Positions 23,655-36,180 of a DNA stretch of 64,000 bases are shown here, one piece after another; the stretch's first letter is position 1; each line of letters begins with the position of its first letter. Position numbers and translations under genes: made by a program. Under the pieces are notes generated by a model that ran no database searches, was not told where the DNA came from, and was given only the letters and a program-made list of their open reading frames with translations. Origin of the DNA: Ignelater luminosus (Eukaryota > Arthropoda > Insecta > Coleoptera > Elateridae); contig VTPC01090672.1 in assembly GCA_011009095.1 (NCBI GenBank), positions 43,509 to 107,508 on the forward strand. Reading direction: 5' to 3'.

Positions 23655-25325
23655 ACATTTTTTATTTACGAAAATCTACAAAACAAATAGCAGCAATGCA
23701 TAATCTGCAATCACACTTCATTCTAGTAATTCCTTTTATGGAAAGCCAACAACGTCGTTTAGTGGTATGACAGGGAAAATGAGCTACTGTATCTGTCCTT
23801 ACAGCAATGTGTGGTCTTCTGACTACAGTGAAGTTTGGTTTTGGGATAGAACTTGTGGATGTTGGTCGTCCTCTGTTAGGTTTTCCTACGCAAGCAAGGA
23901 CATTGGCCAAAACGCTTCTAAAATTCTTGAGAGGCAAATTTTTAAACGAACCATGCATTTACCACGCAAGTATCCAAAACAAAGGTAAAAACAGAAAAGT
24001 ACCATTGTTTGGCTTTACTTGGAGATCTTATAATAGCTGACCATATCATTAGCTTTATCTACCTTTCCCATATGTTTGTTACATTCTCTTATTATGTTTG
24101 GACATTGTATTTAACTTCCTTTTTATCACTTTTTGTAAATCGTTTTACTGTGGTCAAGGAGTTTATTCCAAAACTAGTACTAGCTATCAATAATATTTCA
24201 CAATAATTATTAGGTCGTTACTTTTTTTATAATCGTAACTCTCTCTTCCACGTTTCAACAAATCTTTATCTGGTATCAAAGAACACTTTTCAATTCGGTT
24301 GTACTTAGTGTGCCCAAAGAACGTATCTTTATTTTATCTTTCATATAAAGAAATAACCTAAAATGCTGAAAAAATAATTATCAAAATACGCCGTTGACGT
24401 GTCAGGATTTTCTATGGTTTTACTAAAGGGAAATAACTACCTGAGCACCTACAACAGTGTTTTTTACTGTTTCACTCAATTCATTGTATGTCAAACGTGT
24501 TGGCACCTTGATATGGCAGGAAATCATAGACAATGCAATACTCCGGCTTTAACATGGTTTCGTCTATGGAAAAATTTGTGTCGAAATCAAATTCTACACA
24601 TTTATTTCTTACCATTTCTAACCATTTCTAAAATAATAGAAGCACTTTGATATCATGCTTGAGTGTTGTTGTTGAAATGAAGAAATTGTTGAAATTGTTT
24701 GAACGCTTTCACTGTTATCAAACTGGATACTTGCTTTATTCGAGAGCTTCTTTCCCAATAATCTACGTAGCTTGGCAGGACAATCACACCCATTAGTAAA
24801 AATGTTGGGAGGAAGTCTGTCATCTCTTTGGTAGTAATATTTATACTTTTGCCTGTTACTTGTATACTATACAAATTAGTCTGATCCACCATATGATTCA
24901 CAAGCTCAAACGGAAAAAGCTTGAACAAACATCCCGTTGGCAAAACATCATTTGAAAAATTAGTAGTAGCAGTATCAGACCTTATATAGGTTGGTGCAAA
25001 TTATTCTTCACTTAGGTAAAAAGGGGTTTGTTTTTTGCTCTTGATTTTTCATTAGCAGGAGCAGAAAGAAGAATCTTTTTCTTTTAAATTTCACTTCAGA
25101 AGTACCAAGTTCCATTTGTAGTTGTTCAGATTTATTCACTTCTTGTGTTTCAGAAACATCACTGTCAGTTTCTTCGATAAGATCGTCCTCAAAAGGATTT
25201 TCCTCCTTTTCGTCTTCAGAAGCTGTTTCATTGAGTTGAGTTATGTAAAATATCCAGAACATGAAAATCTGCCCTTTCAAAACAATGATAACGTGTTTTG
25301 AGCGATTATAAACTACCAAAGACGA
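23655..25325 (-). pseudogene. piggyBac-like transposase (PGBD), frameshifted
   Basis: On the minus strand the domains run in the right order. An acidic N-terminus (SEDEKEENPFEDDLIEETD) is followed by the start of the DDE_Tnp_1_7 fold: LVNHMVDQTNLYSIQVTGKS, then LPSYVDYWERSSRIK. Next are SIDETML (catalytic Asp), YDFLPYQGANTF, VV...ENPDTSTAYFDNYFFS (catalytic DN), NRIEKCSLIPDKDLLKRGRE then SYDY, and LTTVKRFTKSDKKEV. A degraded NKHMG then VDKANDMVSYYK (the MGGVDxxD block) precedes the C-terminal Cys-rich finger KCDCRLCIAAICFVDF with an upstream KRRCW. Several stops and frameshifts interrupt it. The family's usual length of about 550-600 residues would fit this span. TTAA ends were not located. 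Function is lost. Confidence 0.88.
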
Positions 25326-25857
25326 ATTTTATGCCACGGCTACTTAACAACGCTTACAACACGTTCTGGCACTTCATTATTTGCCACGACGTGTTATGGG
25401 CTTTGTTCTACCAGTCATCCAGCTTAGCTTAAAAATTGGGTTGTAGGAAAGAGACAAAAGAATGAATAATAGGAGGTTATGCCAAAATCTAAAACATCAT
25501 TGGAAGGTTTACTTCACTTTTTTGTTGTAGAACCAACGAAACGCCAGTAAAACAGACTTAGACCCAGGCTGGAAATAAGAGCTTTTTAGTGAATCTAGCT
25601 ATTATATTATTTTTTGACTCTTCGCAACTAAGAGATAGTCTTCTGTTCAAAAATCGTTTTGTCACTACTTGCACATTGCTAAAAATCTCGCTTGTAGTCA
25701 CTCATATATTACTAACAAAGACGTATTGGAATCTGTCGTCAGCGGGATTTGTATGTTTATATACAACCCATAACACCTTATGGCAAATAATGATCTGGCA
25801 GAATGTATTGTGAGAATCTTTCAAGTAGCCACGACATCTCGTGGTTTGGTAGTTTTG
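25308..25857. mobile_element. Short inverted-repeat element at the 5' edge of piggyBac
   Basis: Arms of about 100 bp at 25,308-25,406 and 25,761-25,857 are complementary. Shared words include AAACTACCAAA, CGTGGCTACTT, TCTGGCACTTCATTATTTGCC-like and GTGTTATGGG. The centre (about 355 bp) has no homology. It overlaps the very start of the piggyBac relic, so it could be a subterminal inverted repeat of that element or an independent MITE inserted at its 5' end. Confidence 0.72.
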
Positions 25858-26189
25858 TCCAGAACGGATTTTGGTTATTCTAAAAGGGTTACGTTGCGAA
25901 ATTTCACTTTTTGGATGCTTTACATAGTTCAGAACGCATTTTGGTAAGTTTTCTCGCTCATTGAGCACCTAGCAAATATATCAATAAAAAAGGCAAGTTT
26001 TCACATTCTGTTCAGTTTTGTTCACTTTGCTTATCGTGGCGCTATAATTGTAAACCTCCTCGAGACAACCACGACTTTTGTTTTTGAAAATGATTCTGGA
26101 GACCGACTAACACATTAGGTAAATCATGAAAGTAAAAGTATTTTGGGCAAATAACTTTCTGAGTAATAAATATATAGATGCTAGAACAG
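25858..26189. other. No gene recognised
   Basis: Spacer between the inverted-repeat element and dispersed repeat B. No motif seen. Confidence 0.5.
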
Positions 26190-26730
26190 GTTCGAGTTCT
26201 GGGTGGTATAATAGTTTACCTTGGAATAGCTCCGACGCTTGTAAACCTGTTCAGTTTTTTAATTGTTGAGTTTCATCTACTTTTCATTTTTTAAACATTT
26301 TGAAACTCAAGCTGCATCCAACTTTATATTAAACAAGAAAACGCATAATGGGGAAATGCGTTTGATGTGTTTCATAGGTATATAGTAGCATCTCAAGAAT
26401 ATGCAAGAATATCCTTTCTGGATGGTTTAAAGAGATCTGTACGTTTTTTTTGAATTACATCGATAACAGAAGTCAACAGAAGATTATCCTACATAAACTG
26501 TTTTTAAAAATCTTAAATTGCAAGTAGTAATCGCTTTCTGAATCGGCTTTAATTTTATTTAGCTGTCATAATCAGTTTTCTTGTTTAAGAATTTTCCTAC
26601 CTTCAAAATCTAATTAAGAGTTTGGCCCCTCACGATAAGTTTAGAATGCACGATATACAGATGGATAAGAAGGCTCTAGTATACAATAAAATTCTTTATT
26701 ATTGAGTTTTCTCGAGTATTCTTAAACCAT
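26190..26730 (+). repeat. Dispersed repeat B, copy 2
   Basis: Second copy of the element at 20,200-20,690. It keeps GGTATAATAG, TTGGAATAGCTCCGACG, AAACCTGTTCAGTTTT, ATTACATCGAT then AACAGAAGTCAACAGAAG, TTTTCTTGTTTAAG, ATGCACGATATACAG and TAAGAAGG in the same order. The two copies are about 6 kb apart in direct orientation, enclosing the piggyBac relic. Confidence 0.65.
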
Positions 26731-28692
26731 CTACTGTGTATTTTAGAAATCTTGGCATTTTGGCATCATTATGGCTTAGCTTAAAGTAGGACTACCACAC
26801 TAAACATTATGGTACTTGAAAATTAAACTTTAATGAGCGACGTTACAACGCTGTCGTTTAAGCAAGCTTGACCTTAATTGACGTCTTATGTTAAAAATTC
26901 GGAAACAAGTCAAACTTGTGTGTAACGTATACTAAAAAGAAATTTTGCATCCCTCCTCCTCAAGCTGATGTGATTGAAAGGCCTTTAAAGCGAGCTACTC
27001 TTTTCTAAAAAATTTACGTCCATGGTCTATTTTTGCATTATAACAAATCGCAACTATTTTTTTTCGTTCCGTTGGTTAAATTTCGCGTTTGCCGTTTTGC
27101 CATATTTCCACCCTTTACAAGAAATTTGAAAATTTTTGTTTTTAGCTTAGATTATTTTAAAGAAACAAAAGCAATAATAATAGTTTCATCTCCAGAAATA
27201 AAAGACGCAATTTTAACAACGAATCATTTATTCAAATCAACTTTAAAGTCCCTCCATTCTGATTAGCTCAAAACAGGTTTTGAATTTCATTAATTTCCAT
27301 CCTAGTTGGCAAGGTTTTCGTTAGAATCACATTTTATACTACAGCTTATACCTTTTTTATGGAACATAAGTACTTAACTATAAAAATACGGAATATTTTT
27401 TTATGAACTACGTTGTATCATGAAATTTGGTAGTTCATATATTATTAACGCGCGGCCATTTTTAAAAGCACCGCAACACCCAAACAAAAGATGATAATAG
27501 CAGTATGAGACGGCTCACCGGAAATTCTTCGAATATTATTTTGGTTACTGATTAAATTTCTGTTTAGACTGTCCTCTCAAATCGAAACCAAAAAAATCAG
27601 ACTTATTGTTATTATTATTAAATCTTATATGAAATCCACAAGACATATTAGGCATTTATTTAGCTGTTAAGCTGTCATTTACAAACAATTGCGAAACAAA
27701 ATCGTTTAGCGGGTTAATTAAAGTTTAGTTGTGATGTCTCCTGAATATAAAGTTATCGCTTCGAGTCGATTACAAAAGGTGTTGCATTTCAGTTTTAAAT
27801 ACCTTCTATTATTGACTTATATTTTAAATTCGTTTTCATATCTAAAATTGAATTACGAAAAGAGACCTGCATAAACTTATGCCCTTTAACGCAAAACGTT
27901 ACAAAATAAGAGTAAAACAATTCTGCATCTGTCTCGCCACTATGTCTGCTAATACGAATATATTTGCCAGTATAAAAAGGCTAAACGTATGGTGTATAAC
28001 GGCGTCTTTAACTGAGGTGCGAGAAATATGCATTCAGTCCTCTATATCTCGGTGTATTCGTTTAATCGCGTTTTATTAGCTAGTTTTCCTTCTTTTCCTT
28101 GTTTATATAATTTATATATTTTTTAACACTCACTTGTTTCTTCATTCTTGTTGTTTTTTTCTAAAGTTACGCAACACTTGAGATTTTATCGCTTTACAAG
28201 GAAAAATATGCAAAAAATATTCAAAAACAAGTTAATATTTATTGAATTCTTCTCTTTATTTTCTGCATAGAAAATCGGAATTCATCAAAGTTATTTGTTT
28301 TTAAATGTTAATATTATAAGCAGATAACCGTAAATGCTACTTCTTCAGTTAATTACGTAAACGAGGTGGTTATTGGAGGGTTGTGGTCGGGTAATGAGTA
28401 CGTATGTTCGAGACGGTGGTTATCAAGATGTCGTGGTTTTATTAAATGCAACTTAGGAGTTCTATGTATATTTCAATGAAGAAATGCACGTTTTTTATTG
28501 AATTTTTTTAAGAGTAGTGAAACCTAAATAAGCCTCAAAACCATGAAAGCGTAATTTTGATTAAGATTCTGCAAGAAAAATATTGAAATTCAAATGATTT
28601 TTTCTCGATAGAAAAACATTTAATTAAAAATCAAAATCTAGTTGGACGAATGCTTGTATTTGATATTGTGCAAATATTTATGAACATATACA
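26731..28692. other. No gene recognised
   Basis: AT-rich. Small ORFs (27,033-27,266; 27,879-28,079) have no motif. Confidence 0.5.
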
Positions 28693-28937
28693 GTGTGTCC
28701 ACATTTCGATGCTCACTATTGGGATCTCGGAAATTGTAAGAGATTCGAAGTCGGTTAAATTAGAAAAGTTTTGGCTACTTTGAAGATCAGTTTACTTATG
28801 CTTTTGTTTTTTCAAAAAAGTTCACGGCTTACTAGATATTTGCTAAAAAGGAAATTATCTTATTGTTTTTAAATAAAAAGTATTTCCCACTTAGTGTGTC
28901 ATGGCTTTAAACATATAAAAATAATTAAATTAAAGGA
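28693..28937. repeat. Possible MITE end (ACAGTGTGTCC type)
   Basis: TACAGTGTGTCCACATTTCG has the shape of a Tc1/mariner-type terminal repeat next to TA (compare CAGTGTGTTCATTTT at 31,256 and CAGGGTGTCCTG at 52,716). A similar start, ACAGTATGTCCAAAAGATCG, lies at 36,857. No matching right end was found, and the interval runs into a LINE fragment. Confidence 0.35.
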
Positions 28938-29700
28938 AATGATTTCTACACTGACAATATTGAAGCCCTGCGAACCAGGGGAGTGATACCCACATTGGTT
29001 AGCTGGGTGAAGTCTAATTTGGAAGTAAGAAGCGTTAAAGCTGCTCTAGGAGACTGCCATGTAAACATTGGAGTACAGGGCAACTGCCTTTCATCCCATC
29101 TTTTGTGTCTAATAATCGATGATCTTCTGGAACACTTTCTTACTCAGGCATACGCAAACGACAGGCCAGTATTAGTCACTGGCCACTTTCTCAATATCTA
29201 AAGCAAGTGGCGTGCATGATCATAAAATTATTAGTAATGAGAATGGATCCAATTAAGACTGAAGTAATTCTCTTCACCAAGAGAAAGAAAACGGATGGTT
29301 TAAGAGAATCCATTATGCACCTCTGCCGCTCGCCAGAAGATTAAGTACTTAAGAAAGGAAATTAAGCTAGAAGTCACGGTAATTATCAGACCTAGAGTAC
29401 TGTAGGGTTTATTGATCTGGTGGCCTAGTGTACAGCGCACTACCATCATTCAAAGGCTGGCCAAGTTACAGTGCCTGGCCTGTCTGGGTATGACCGGTAC
29501 AATTAGGACAGCCCTTGCGGCTGCACCTAAGGTTCTATTGAGGCTGCCGAGCCTCCCAAATTGGATAAAAAAGGAGGTAACGGCGAACCACCTTAGAATG
29601 CAGGACGTAGGGTTATGGTTAGCAAAAAGAAAATGCCTCCGTCCAGTTACAGAGTAACACATGGATACCATCGGCTAAGCCTGCATAGGAAGCAGTCAGG
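28938..29700 (+). pseudogene. LINE reverse transcriptase fragment (R1/LOA/jockey-like)
   Basis: Starts inside the RT palm: TLVSWVKSNLEVRSVKAALG then a mutated GCPQGGVLSPLLW box (GVQGNCLSSHLLC), LIIDDLLEHF, and a mutated catalytic box AYAND (family AYADD, so the second Asp is lost to Asn plus insertion), then RPVLVTGHFL. Two frameshifts later come IKTEVILFTKRKKTDGL and the thumb/C-terminal block LAKLQCLACLGMTGTIRTAL, then AAAPKVLLRLPSLP (family LQRLACLGITGAxRTTPTAAMEVLL). The element is plus-strand, 5'-truncated and inactive. The clade assignment is from pattern memory. Confidence 0.85.
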
Positions 29701-31255
29701 ATTTGCTGATTTTCCATTCGGATGGATGACAGGAAATCCTCGGAAACAGGCATTTGTTTGTGCAAAATGCTCAAAATATGTCACCATATATGGAAAATAT
29801 GCGCAATTAAAAATAAACTTTTTAAATTTAAGCTTAGAATTATGGATTATTTTTAGTAAAAGTCAATACTTGCTGACAAAGAAAACAAATGCAGAGCAGA
29901 AATATATATATCTCGAGTAAAAATAAAGACTTGTAGTAACAAAATCCAACAACCACGCTAAAATACCGCCAGATGAAGATGATTTGCTACAAACAAGATC
30001 AAAGGTCAACTTTATATGTAACACACTGGAAATTTACAAAATCACTAGAATTTAGAAAACATGCCGTAAAACAGGTAAAATATGGAAAATATGCAAAAAT
30101 TTGCATTTTTAAAAAATCCGAGCTTATTAAAAACTTTTCCTTTTCAAAGTTAACAAAATTACAAGATTACCTGCTAGAAAAACGGTCTGCATTATTTAAT
30201 AATAAATTAATAAAAATTATCATGGTCGCTTCTTTTGATTTTACTAAAAACAAACTATTTATGTTCTTAAACTTCAAGAGCTACAGCAACCTTTTCGATT
30301 TTTCATTTGGTTTCCAGTCTTATTCATCTCTTGTATGTTATCCACGCGTGTAGAAAATCTACACTTTAGTGGCCTGAAACTATTTGTCCCACAGGACTGA
30401 AAAATGCATCTTCAAGATTTTCATTTTTACTTTTTGTTTTCGAGAAAAGACGTACCTAATTCCTTGGAATCATAGCAATCCAACAAGAGTCTTGAGGCCC
30501 ATAAGAATCTAAATGGCGGTATTATAGATAGGACCTTGCAACAGCATAAAAGTCTACAAAAATTTGGAAGCTTGTAGAAACGTAAGACCTGCAGAAACTT
30601 AAAGGACTCACAACAACTTAGAGCTCTGTAAAACTTGCAGACAAATCAACTCAAGGCCCTGCAGAGACTTAAATACCAACAAAAAGTAAAAACCTCTGTG
30701 TTTTTGAGACCGCCGTGGTAGGTCAGCTATTGATTGTAGAAAGAATTTTCAACATAAACTAGAAGTGATAAACAATTTTCTACTTTCTGAAAAGTTGTTA
30801 ACAGATCAATAAGGTCAACAAATCATATTTAGATTGGGGAGATCTTTTCGAATAAACAACAACAAACTCAGGTTCAGAATCAAATGATTTTCACTTCTCT
30901 TTGTAAGTATAACACATTTTGGTTCCTTCATAAGATCATGATCTTGACCTCTTAGCGAAATTACGCCTTTGAAACTTATGAGTCGCCTGGCTTTTCATCA
31001 AAACTCCGTAAAAGTAGAAATCTGAACAAGAAGAACTTTTTTTTTGCTCATGAATTGCAAATTATGCGTTCCTGCTCATTTTTTGATCAGAAATCGAACA
31101 AAAATCAATAAAATCAACTTAGCTGCTTTTCAACTGATATATTTTCCAAAAAAATTACAGAAACATACTATTGCAAATCGGAGGCGCTAAATAACCAATA
31201 GATCATCAGTTCAAAATTACAAATTGTTATGTGATTTGAAGCGCAGAAGAATCTA
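29701..31255. other. No gene recognised apart from a minisatellite
   Basis: AT-rich. TATGGAAAATATGC-like words recur near 29,790 and 30,080. The degenerate tandem repeat at 30,480-30,680 is listed separately. The 126-residue ORF at 29,973-30,353 is Lys/Phe-rich without motif. Confidence 0.5.
30480..30680 (+). repeat. Degenerate ~27-bp minisatellite
   Basis: Successive variants of GACCTGCAGAAACTTAAAGG occur: GCCCATAAGAATCTAAATGG, GACCTTGCAACAGCATAAAA, GACCTGCAGAAACTTAAAGG, CTCACAACAACTTAGAG and GCCCTGCAGAGACTTAAA. About seven units, weakly conserved. Confidence 0.6.
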
Positions 31256-32485
31256 CAGTGTGTTCATTTTAAAACGATTTACCTTTAATATCCCCTTAAC
31301 AAATGAAGTTATCGAAATAAAAAAAACACGTTAATCTATTTATGGAGGAGAACATTAGAATACAGAATTAACTGATTCATAGAGGTCGTTGTGTTCGCTC
31401 TCGCACACATAGCCGCAAAATCTTAAATGACACTCTAACACTTACGATACATCGTTGGAAAGGGAATAACAACACCAATCTCATATTGAAAACAAAATTC
31501 AAGTCGGTCTACTTAATCGAAAGTTATAGCACAAAACGTTTCATTTTGATTAAGAATTTAAATTACGTTAACTAAGTAAAGAAACCTATTTTAATTGTTT
31601 TGGTGCTTCTTTCACATGCAAAACACATGAACGTAGGCATTTTTAATTGATTATTGTAAATTGAACTGTCAATAGAAGGTAAAAACAGAAGTGAAGGAAC
31701 AACACGAAATAAGTAGTTTTTGACAACAATGCCTAAACGTAGGAACTTAGCTCAATTCATCTTATGCAATGTCAGAACATGTAAAGTTGCACTTGTTTTT
31801 TTATCTAAAGTACAAATTAAAACAATCGAGATGCGATAATTTACGTAAAATATATGATTTACCTTTGTTGTTATAGTGAGAGACGTTTTGTATAGTAACT
31901 ATGAATCGAGGTGACCAATTCATCGTCTTAGTGATACTTCTGAGTGAACTATTTGGAGTCGAATAGTATGAATTGATCTGCTAATGTGAGTCGCTAGGTT
32001 AGGTACTTCCTTTAAAAGATTGCCCATCTTCTGTTGTTTCTTTTCTATTGTTTTGTCTTTCTATTGATAGTTCAATTTAAATTATTTAATTAAAAATTGT
32101 TTACGTTCATTTGTTTCATATCCGAAATAAGTACCAAAACAATTAAAATGCGCCTATTTTCTTAACTAACACGATTTAAACACATCACTAAAATGAGACA
32201 ATTTGTGCTGTAATCTTTGATATATAGTAGGCCGATCTCAATTTTGTTTTTACCAAAAGATTGCTATTGTTATTCTCTTTCTAACGACATATCATAAGTG
32301 GTGAGGTGCCATTTAAGATCTTGAGATTATGTGTGCGAGAGCGAACACAGCGACCTCTATTATTAAGTTAATTACGTATTTTATTGCCCCCCTTCCATAA
32401 ATAAATTAACGTGTTTTTATCTTATTCGATATCTCCATTTGTTTACGAGATATTAATGGTGGATCGTTTTAAAATGAACACACTG
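31256..32485. mobile_element. Long-armed foldback element (CAGTGTGTTCATTTT family)
   Basis: Both ends read CAGTGTGTTCATTTTAAAAC inward on their own strand. The left end is preceded by TA (31,254-31,255); the right end is followed by CATA. Complementary blocks continue inward for about 520 bp per arm: AAACACGTTAAT, TAGAGGTCGYTGTGTTCGC then TCTCGCACACATA (nearly perfect), GATCTTAAATGRCAC, ATATGTCGTTRGAAAGRGAA-like, ATTTTAATTGTTTTGGT and AATTGAACTRTCAATAGAA. The remaining centre is only about 200 bp. There is no ORF of note. A solo right arm of the same family lies at 16,299-16,573. Confidence 0.9.
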
Positions 32486-34399
32486 CATAGATACAAAAGT
32501 AAACCTAGAATTCAGAAGATTATAAATTGCAAATCAAATCTAGAAACTTACAGATGATGTTATTAAATATCTGGGAATTTGTTCGAAATTACGAATTCAA
32601 CACGTACAAGAATCTTTAACATGTTGCAGAGGAATAGAGAAGGTAGGATATGCTGATAACAAACTATGACATGTTTTGCCTTTATACTTCTTGTTTGAGT
32701 TTCACGTAGCTTCTTAAAAGTAATACATAGTAGGAATTCGCAACATTTTGTTTATTGTTTTATTCATTACTTTAAACAAACTCTTTTTATAAGAAAATTG
32801 CTTTGCCAGCCAAAATCCCAGTTTAAGTAGATATAGTGGGCAACAGTTAATTACTTAATCTGTCTTAATTTAATTGCTTGTTTACAAGATTTAGATGGAA
32901 ATTACTATTTTACATTGACATTTACTATTCAGTGAATGACGCGATTTCATTTAAAATTTCTAGTTAATAAACCGATCAAATATGTTGTGAAATTTTGTAT
33001 AATGTACACTTTCCTAAAGATGTAGGCAAGTTTAATGTTGGAAATTTAATATTATCTGTAAGATTTTATTTAAAACTCTGACCTGTGATATTAAATTATC
33101 TATTGATAATTTATTATTGTGTTTTACAGTTCTGTTGTTAATTTCTTTTATCAACCATTAGATTTTCAAAAATAAAAGTTTGAATTTAGAAAATAATTAA
33201 ATTAGGGGTTTCTAATGTATCATACATTTATGTGTTTATTTATTAATTTTCTATTTATCTGTTAGTAAATAAACGGTATTTAGTAGAATTTCACGAAATA
33301 ATTATTATATAATTTTATAGGAAGTCGATTTTATTTTTGCTGTTCAAGCAGAGCATTTGATAACACGAAACGAGAAGTTTCGTTTGTGCTTCCGGAAGAA
33401 ATACTTGGAAACGACTTAATATAATAACATAGAAATATTTAACAACCTCCTTATTGTTGTTAGTTATTATAACTACTTTGAAGTGATTATACGTTTATTT
33501 ATTAATGTTGTCTAGGAGATTTTGTGTGTGGGTACGAATGCATTTATGTAAGTGTTGCATCAAGGACGCACAAATCATATTTAGCAATAATATAAAATGG
33601 ACGTTAATGTTATCTGTTATATTTTTTAATACAAGTTATTATGGTTATTCCTTTAACTATAACTGCATAGAGGCACGACCTTAATAAATTAGTCAAATAT
33701 GCAACTACTGACAATTTGCATGGATAATTAATTGAACAGGCTTAATCTGGGGCAGTTATACAGAGTGCCCATTATCTATAGACTAACCATTGTAATTACT
33801 GCAATGTTATATTAAGAAATTTGAAAGGTTATGATGTGGACAAATTAGAATATTCTAACCCTGAAATATAGTAATTTATAGAAACGAAATTATTTGAAAT
33901 GAAAACTGTAACTGGTGCGTCAATGATATCACTGTTTATGCAAAGGAAGGTTTGAGAATCGCAATAAGATATTTAAATTCTACACCTTTCAGGGCCATCT
34001 ATTTTAATAATTTTAATTAGTGATATAACCTGAAGTTTGTTCTTAGCGATAAAAATTTAAAAAAATAAGTTAGCTAATAATAATTACCCGTATTAATTAA
34101 ACTGCAGTACTAAATAATAAACGACTTGATATACAAGGTGTTAGCAAAGTGATTGACGGAAATTGATAAATTAATTTAAAACGTACATCGAGTAATGTCT
34201 AAATATAAATTTTTATTACTTTCAGTATAATTATAAGTTCTACATTTCTTCTGCCAATTGTAGAAATCGGAGAAAATTCAAAACTGAGTTCTATTAAGAT
34301 TTTTCAAACTTTGTATAACACTGATTTTTTTAATATTCTAGAAAGATTTATATTAGTGTTTTATAAAGATTAATTTTAGTTTCTCTCTGTATCAGCTTG
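32486..34399. other. No gene recognised
   Basis: Very AT-rich, including mononucleotide and TTTAT-type runs. A 7-bp hairpin (ACGAAAC...GTTTCGT) sits at about 33,365. TIR-like words TACAGAGTGCCC (33,757) and TACAAGGTGTT (34,132) are present, but no inverted partner was found. Confidence 0.5.
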
Positions 34400-36180
34400 G
34401 ATCTTAGGATATGATTTAACAAGTAAAGTGCTCCGTTGCCCTTTATAGTTCTATTTCGTATCTCTTGTGTTATAATCGTTTTTGGTATTTAAGTTGCTCC
34501 CCAAGTACGTAAACTCTTGCACCACTTCGATGTTGTTGTTATCCACAGTCCAGTTTTGACCCAGTCTTGCTTCTGTTTTTATTTCCGTCGCTTTCGTTTT
34601 ACTTACATTAATTTCTATCTTTCTCTTAGAGCTCTTTTAGATCTTGCAATTGGGTTTAGATCATCGGCATATTCCACAATTTGTCTCTCTTTGTTTAGGA
34701 TAGTTGCATCAGCATCTACATCATCTTATCAAGAGCGATATTAAAAAGTAGGCGGGCCAGACCATCTCCTTGTCTCAGACCTTGTTTAATCTCAAAATCC
34801 TCTGAGGTGTGTTGTTGGATCTTAACAATTCCTTTAACTTTTTTTTCTGTATACAACTTCTTATCTTACTTAACGTCGGTTCTTCCAGCTGCTGTTGCAC
34901 ATCGTTAACTGTACTAAATTTTTTCTTGTTCTTCTACATTAAATGTCCTATTCAGATGCGTGCCGAAATATATTTTTCATCTCTCAAGTGCATCTTTCAT
35001 ATTTACTAATATTTCACCTTCTGGGTTCTTAATCATGGTTTACCTTTATAAAATTCTTTCTCCTTAGATCTTGTACTTTTTTCTTTTAGTCCTTGTTCTC
35101 CTTTGCACCCATTTCATTCTGGCTTCGTTTCTATTAGTAACTGCACTTCTGCATTCTTCGTCATACCATTCTTTCCTCTCCGGCCATTTCTTTTTTTTTG
35201 ATTTTACATGGTTCTTTTAATTGCTGTCCAGAGGCTGTCCATCGATTGCATTGTCTTTGGATCCTCCTCCATCCTTTCCATTTTCTGGTCCATTCTTTCT
35301 TTGTATCTAGGCATATTTTATTCGTCATTTTTTAAATCATTAGTTCTGTATCTCTTGGCTTTGTTTTCTGATTTTTTATTTATCTTACTAATTCTCTGCC
35401 TCAGTTTTGTCTTAATCAAATAGTGATCCGATTCCAATGCCGCACACCTCTATAGCTTCTGGCATCCATTATGTTTGAGTATGATCTGCTGTCTACCATT
35501 ACATGGTCAATCTGAGTTTTGGTACACCCATGTCCCCTTATGTATCTTCTTATGTGGGAATGCTGTGCTCATGACTCGTAGATTATTGCTCGCAGCGAAC
35601 TGTATTGCTTTTTCGCCATTGTCATTGGAATTTTGGTGTAAACTATGCTTGCCAACTATCTGCATCTATTCCGGCTCTCTTCCTATTTGCGCATTGAAGT
35701 CTCCTACCACCAGTTTGATATCATTGTTAGGAGTCTTATGCACTTTGCCTTCTAGCAGTACGTAGAATTCCTCTTTTTTTCTTTTTCTTTATCCTCTGTA
35801 GGTGCGTGTGTAGAAAACACGGATAGATTTCGAAATCGCATCCAAACACGAATATAGTAGATCCTGTCGCTTACTGGTTTGAATCCTATTATATTCGATT
35901 GCACTCTACTATGCACACTAAGCTCACATCCAAACTTATGTTTGTTGGTGGATCCACCTCTATAGTAGATCTGATAGTTGCCTTTCTTTATGGAACCAGT
36001 TCCTGGCCATTTGATTTCTTGCAATGCTGTTACGTCCAGATTATACTTTTCAATTTGGAGGAGTACGTTATTGGTGACCCCTACTGACACTCCAGCTACC
36101 AATACTCATCCATTTTTGTTTGCTTGGTTCGTCTACGTTGAATTCGTCCAGTCCGAGGTGCATTTGCGGGTTTCCTAATC
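34400..36180 (-). pseudogene. RTE-like LINE: endonuclease plus reverse transcriptase, decayed
   Basis: Read on the minus strand from 36,180. The apurinic-type endonuclease has LDVTALQEIKWPGTGSIKKG (catalytic Glu in QEI), YYIRVWMRFRNLSVFSTHAP then TEDKEKEK, then after a frameshift GDFNAQIGREPEYMQIVGKH, NGEKAIQFAASNNLRVMSTA, FPHKKIHKGTW and SDHYLI. The RT follows with GLRQGDGLARLLFNIALDK, the catalytic box VEYADDLN (34,650-34,690; YADD intact), SKTKATEIKTEARLGQNW and FTYLGSNLN, then fades. The middle between endonuclease and palm is shortened and stop-rich. This is the most complete LINE in the window apart from that at 60.6-62.7 kb, but it is clearly dead. Confidence 0.9.
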
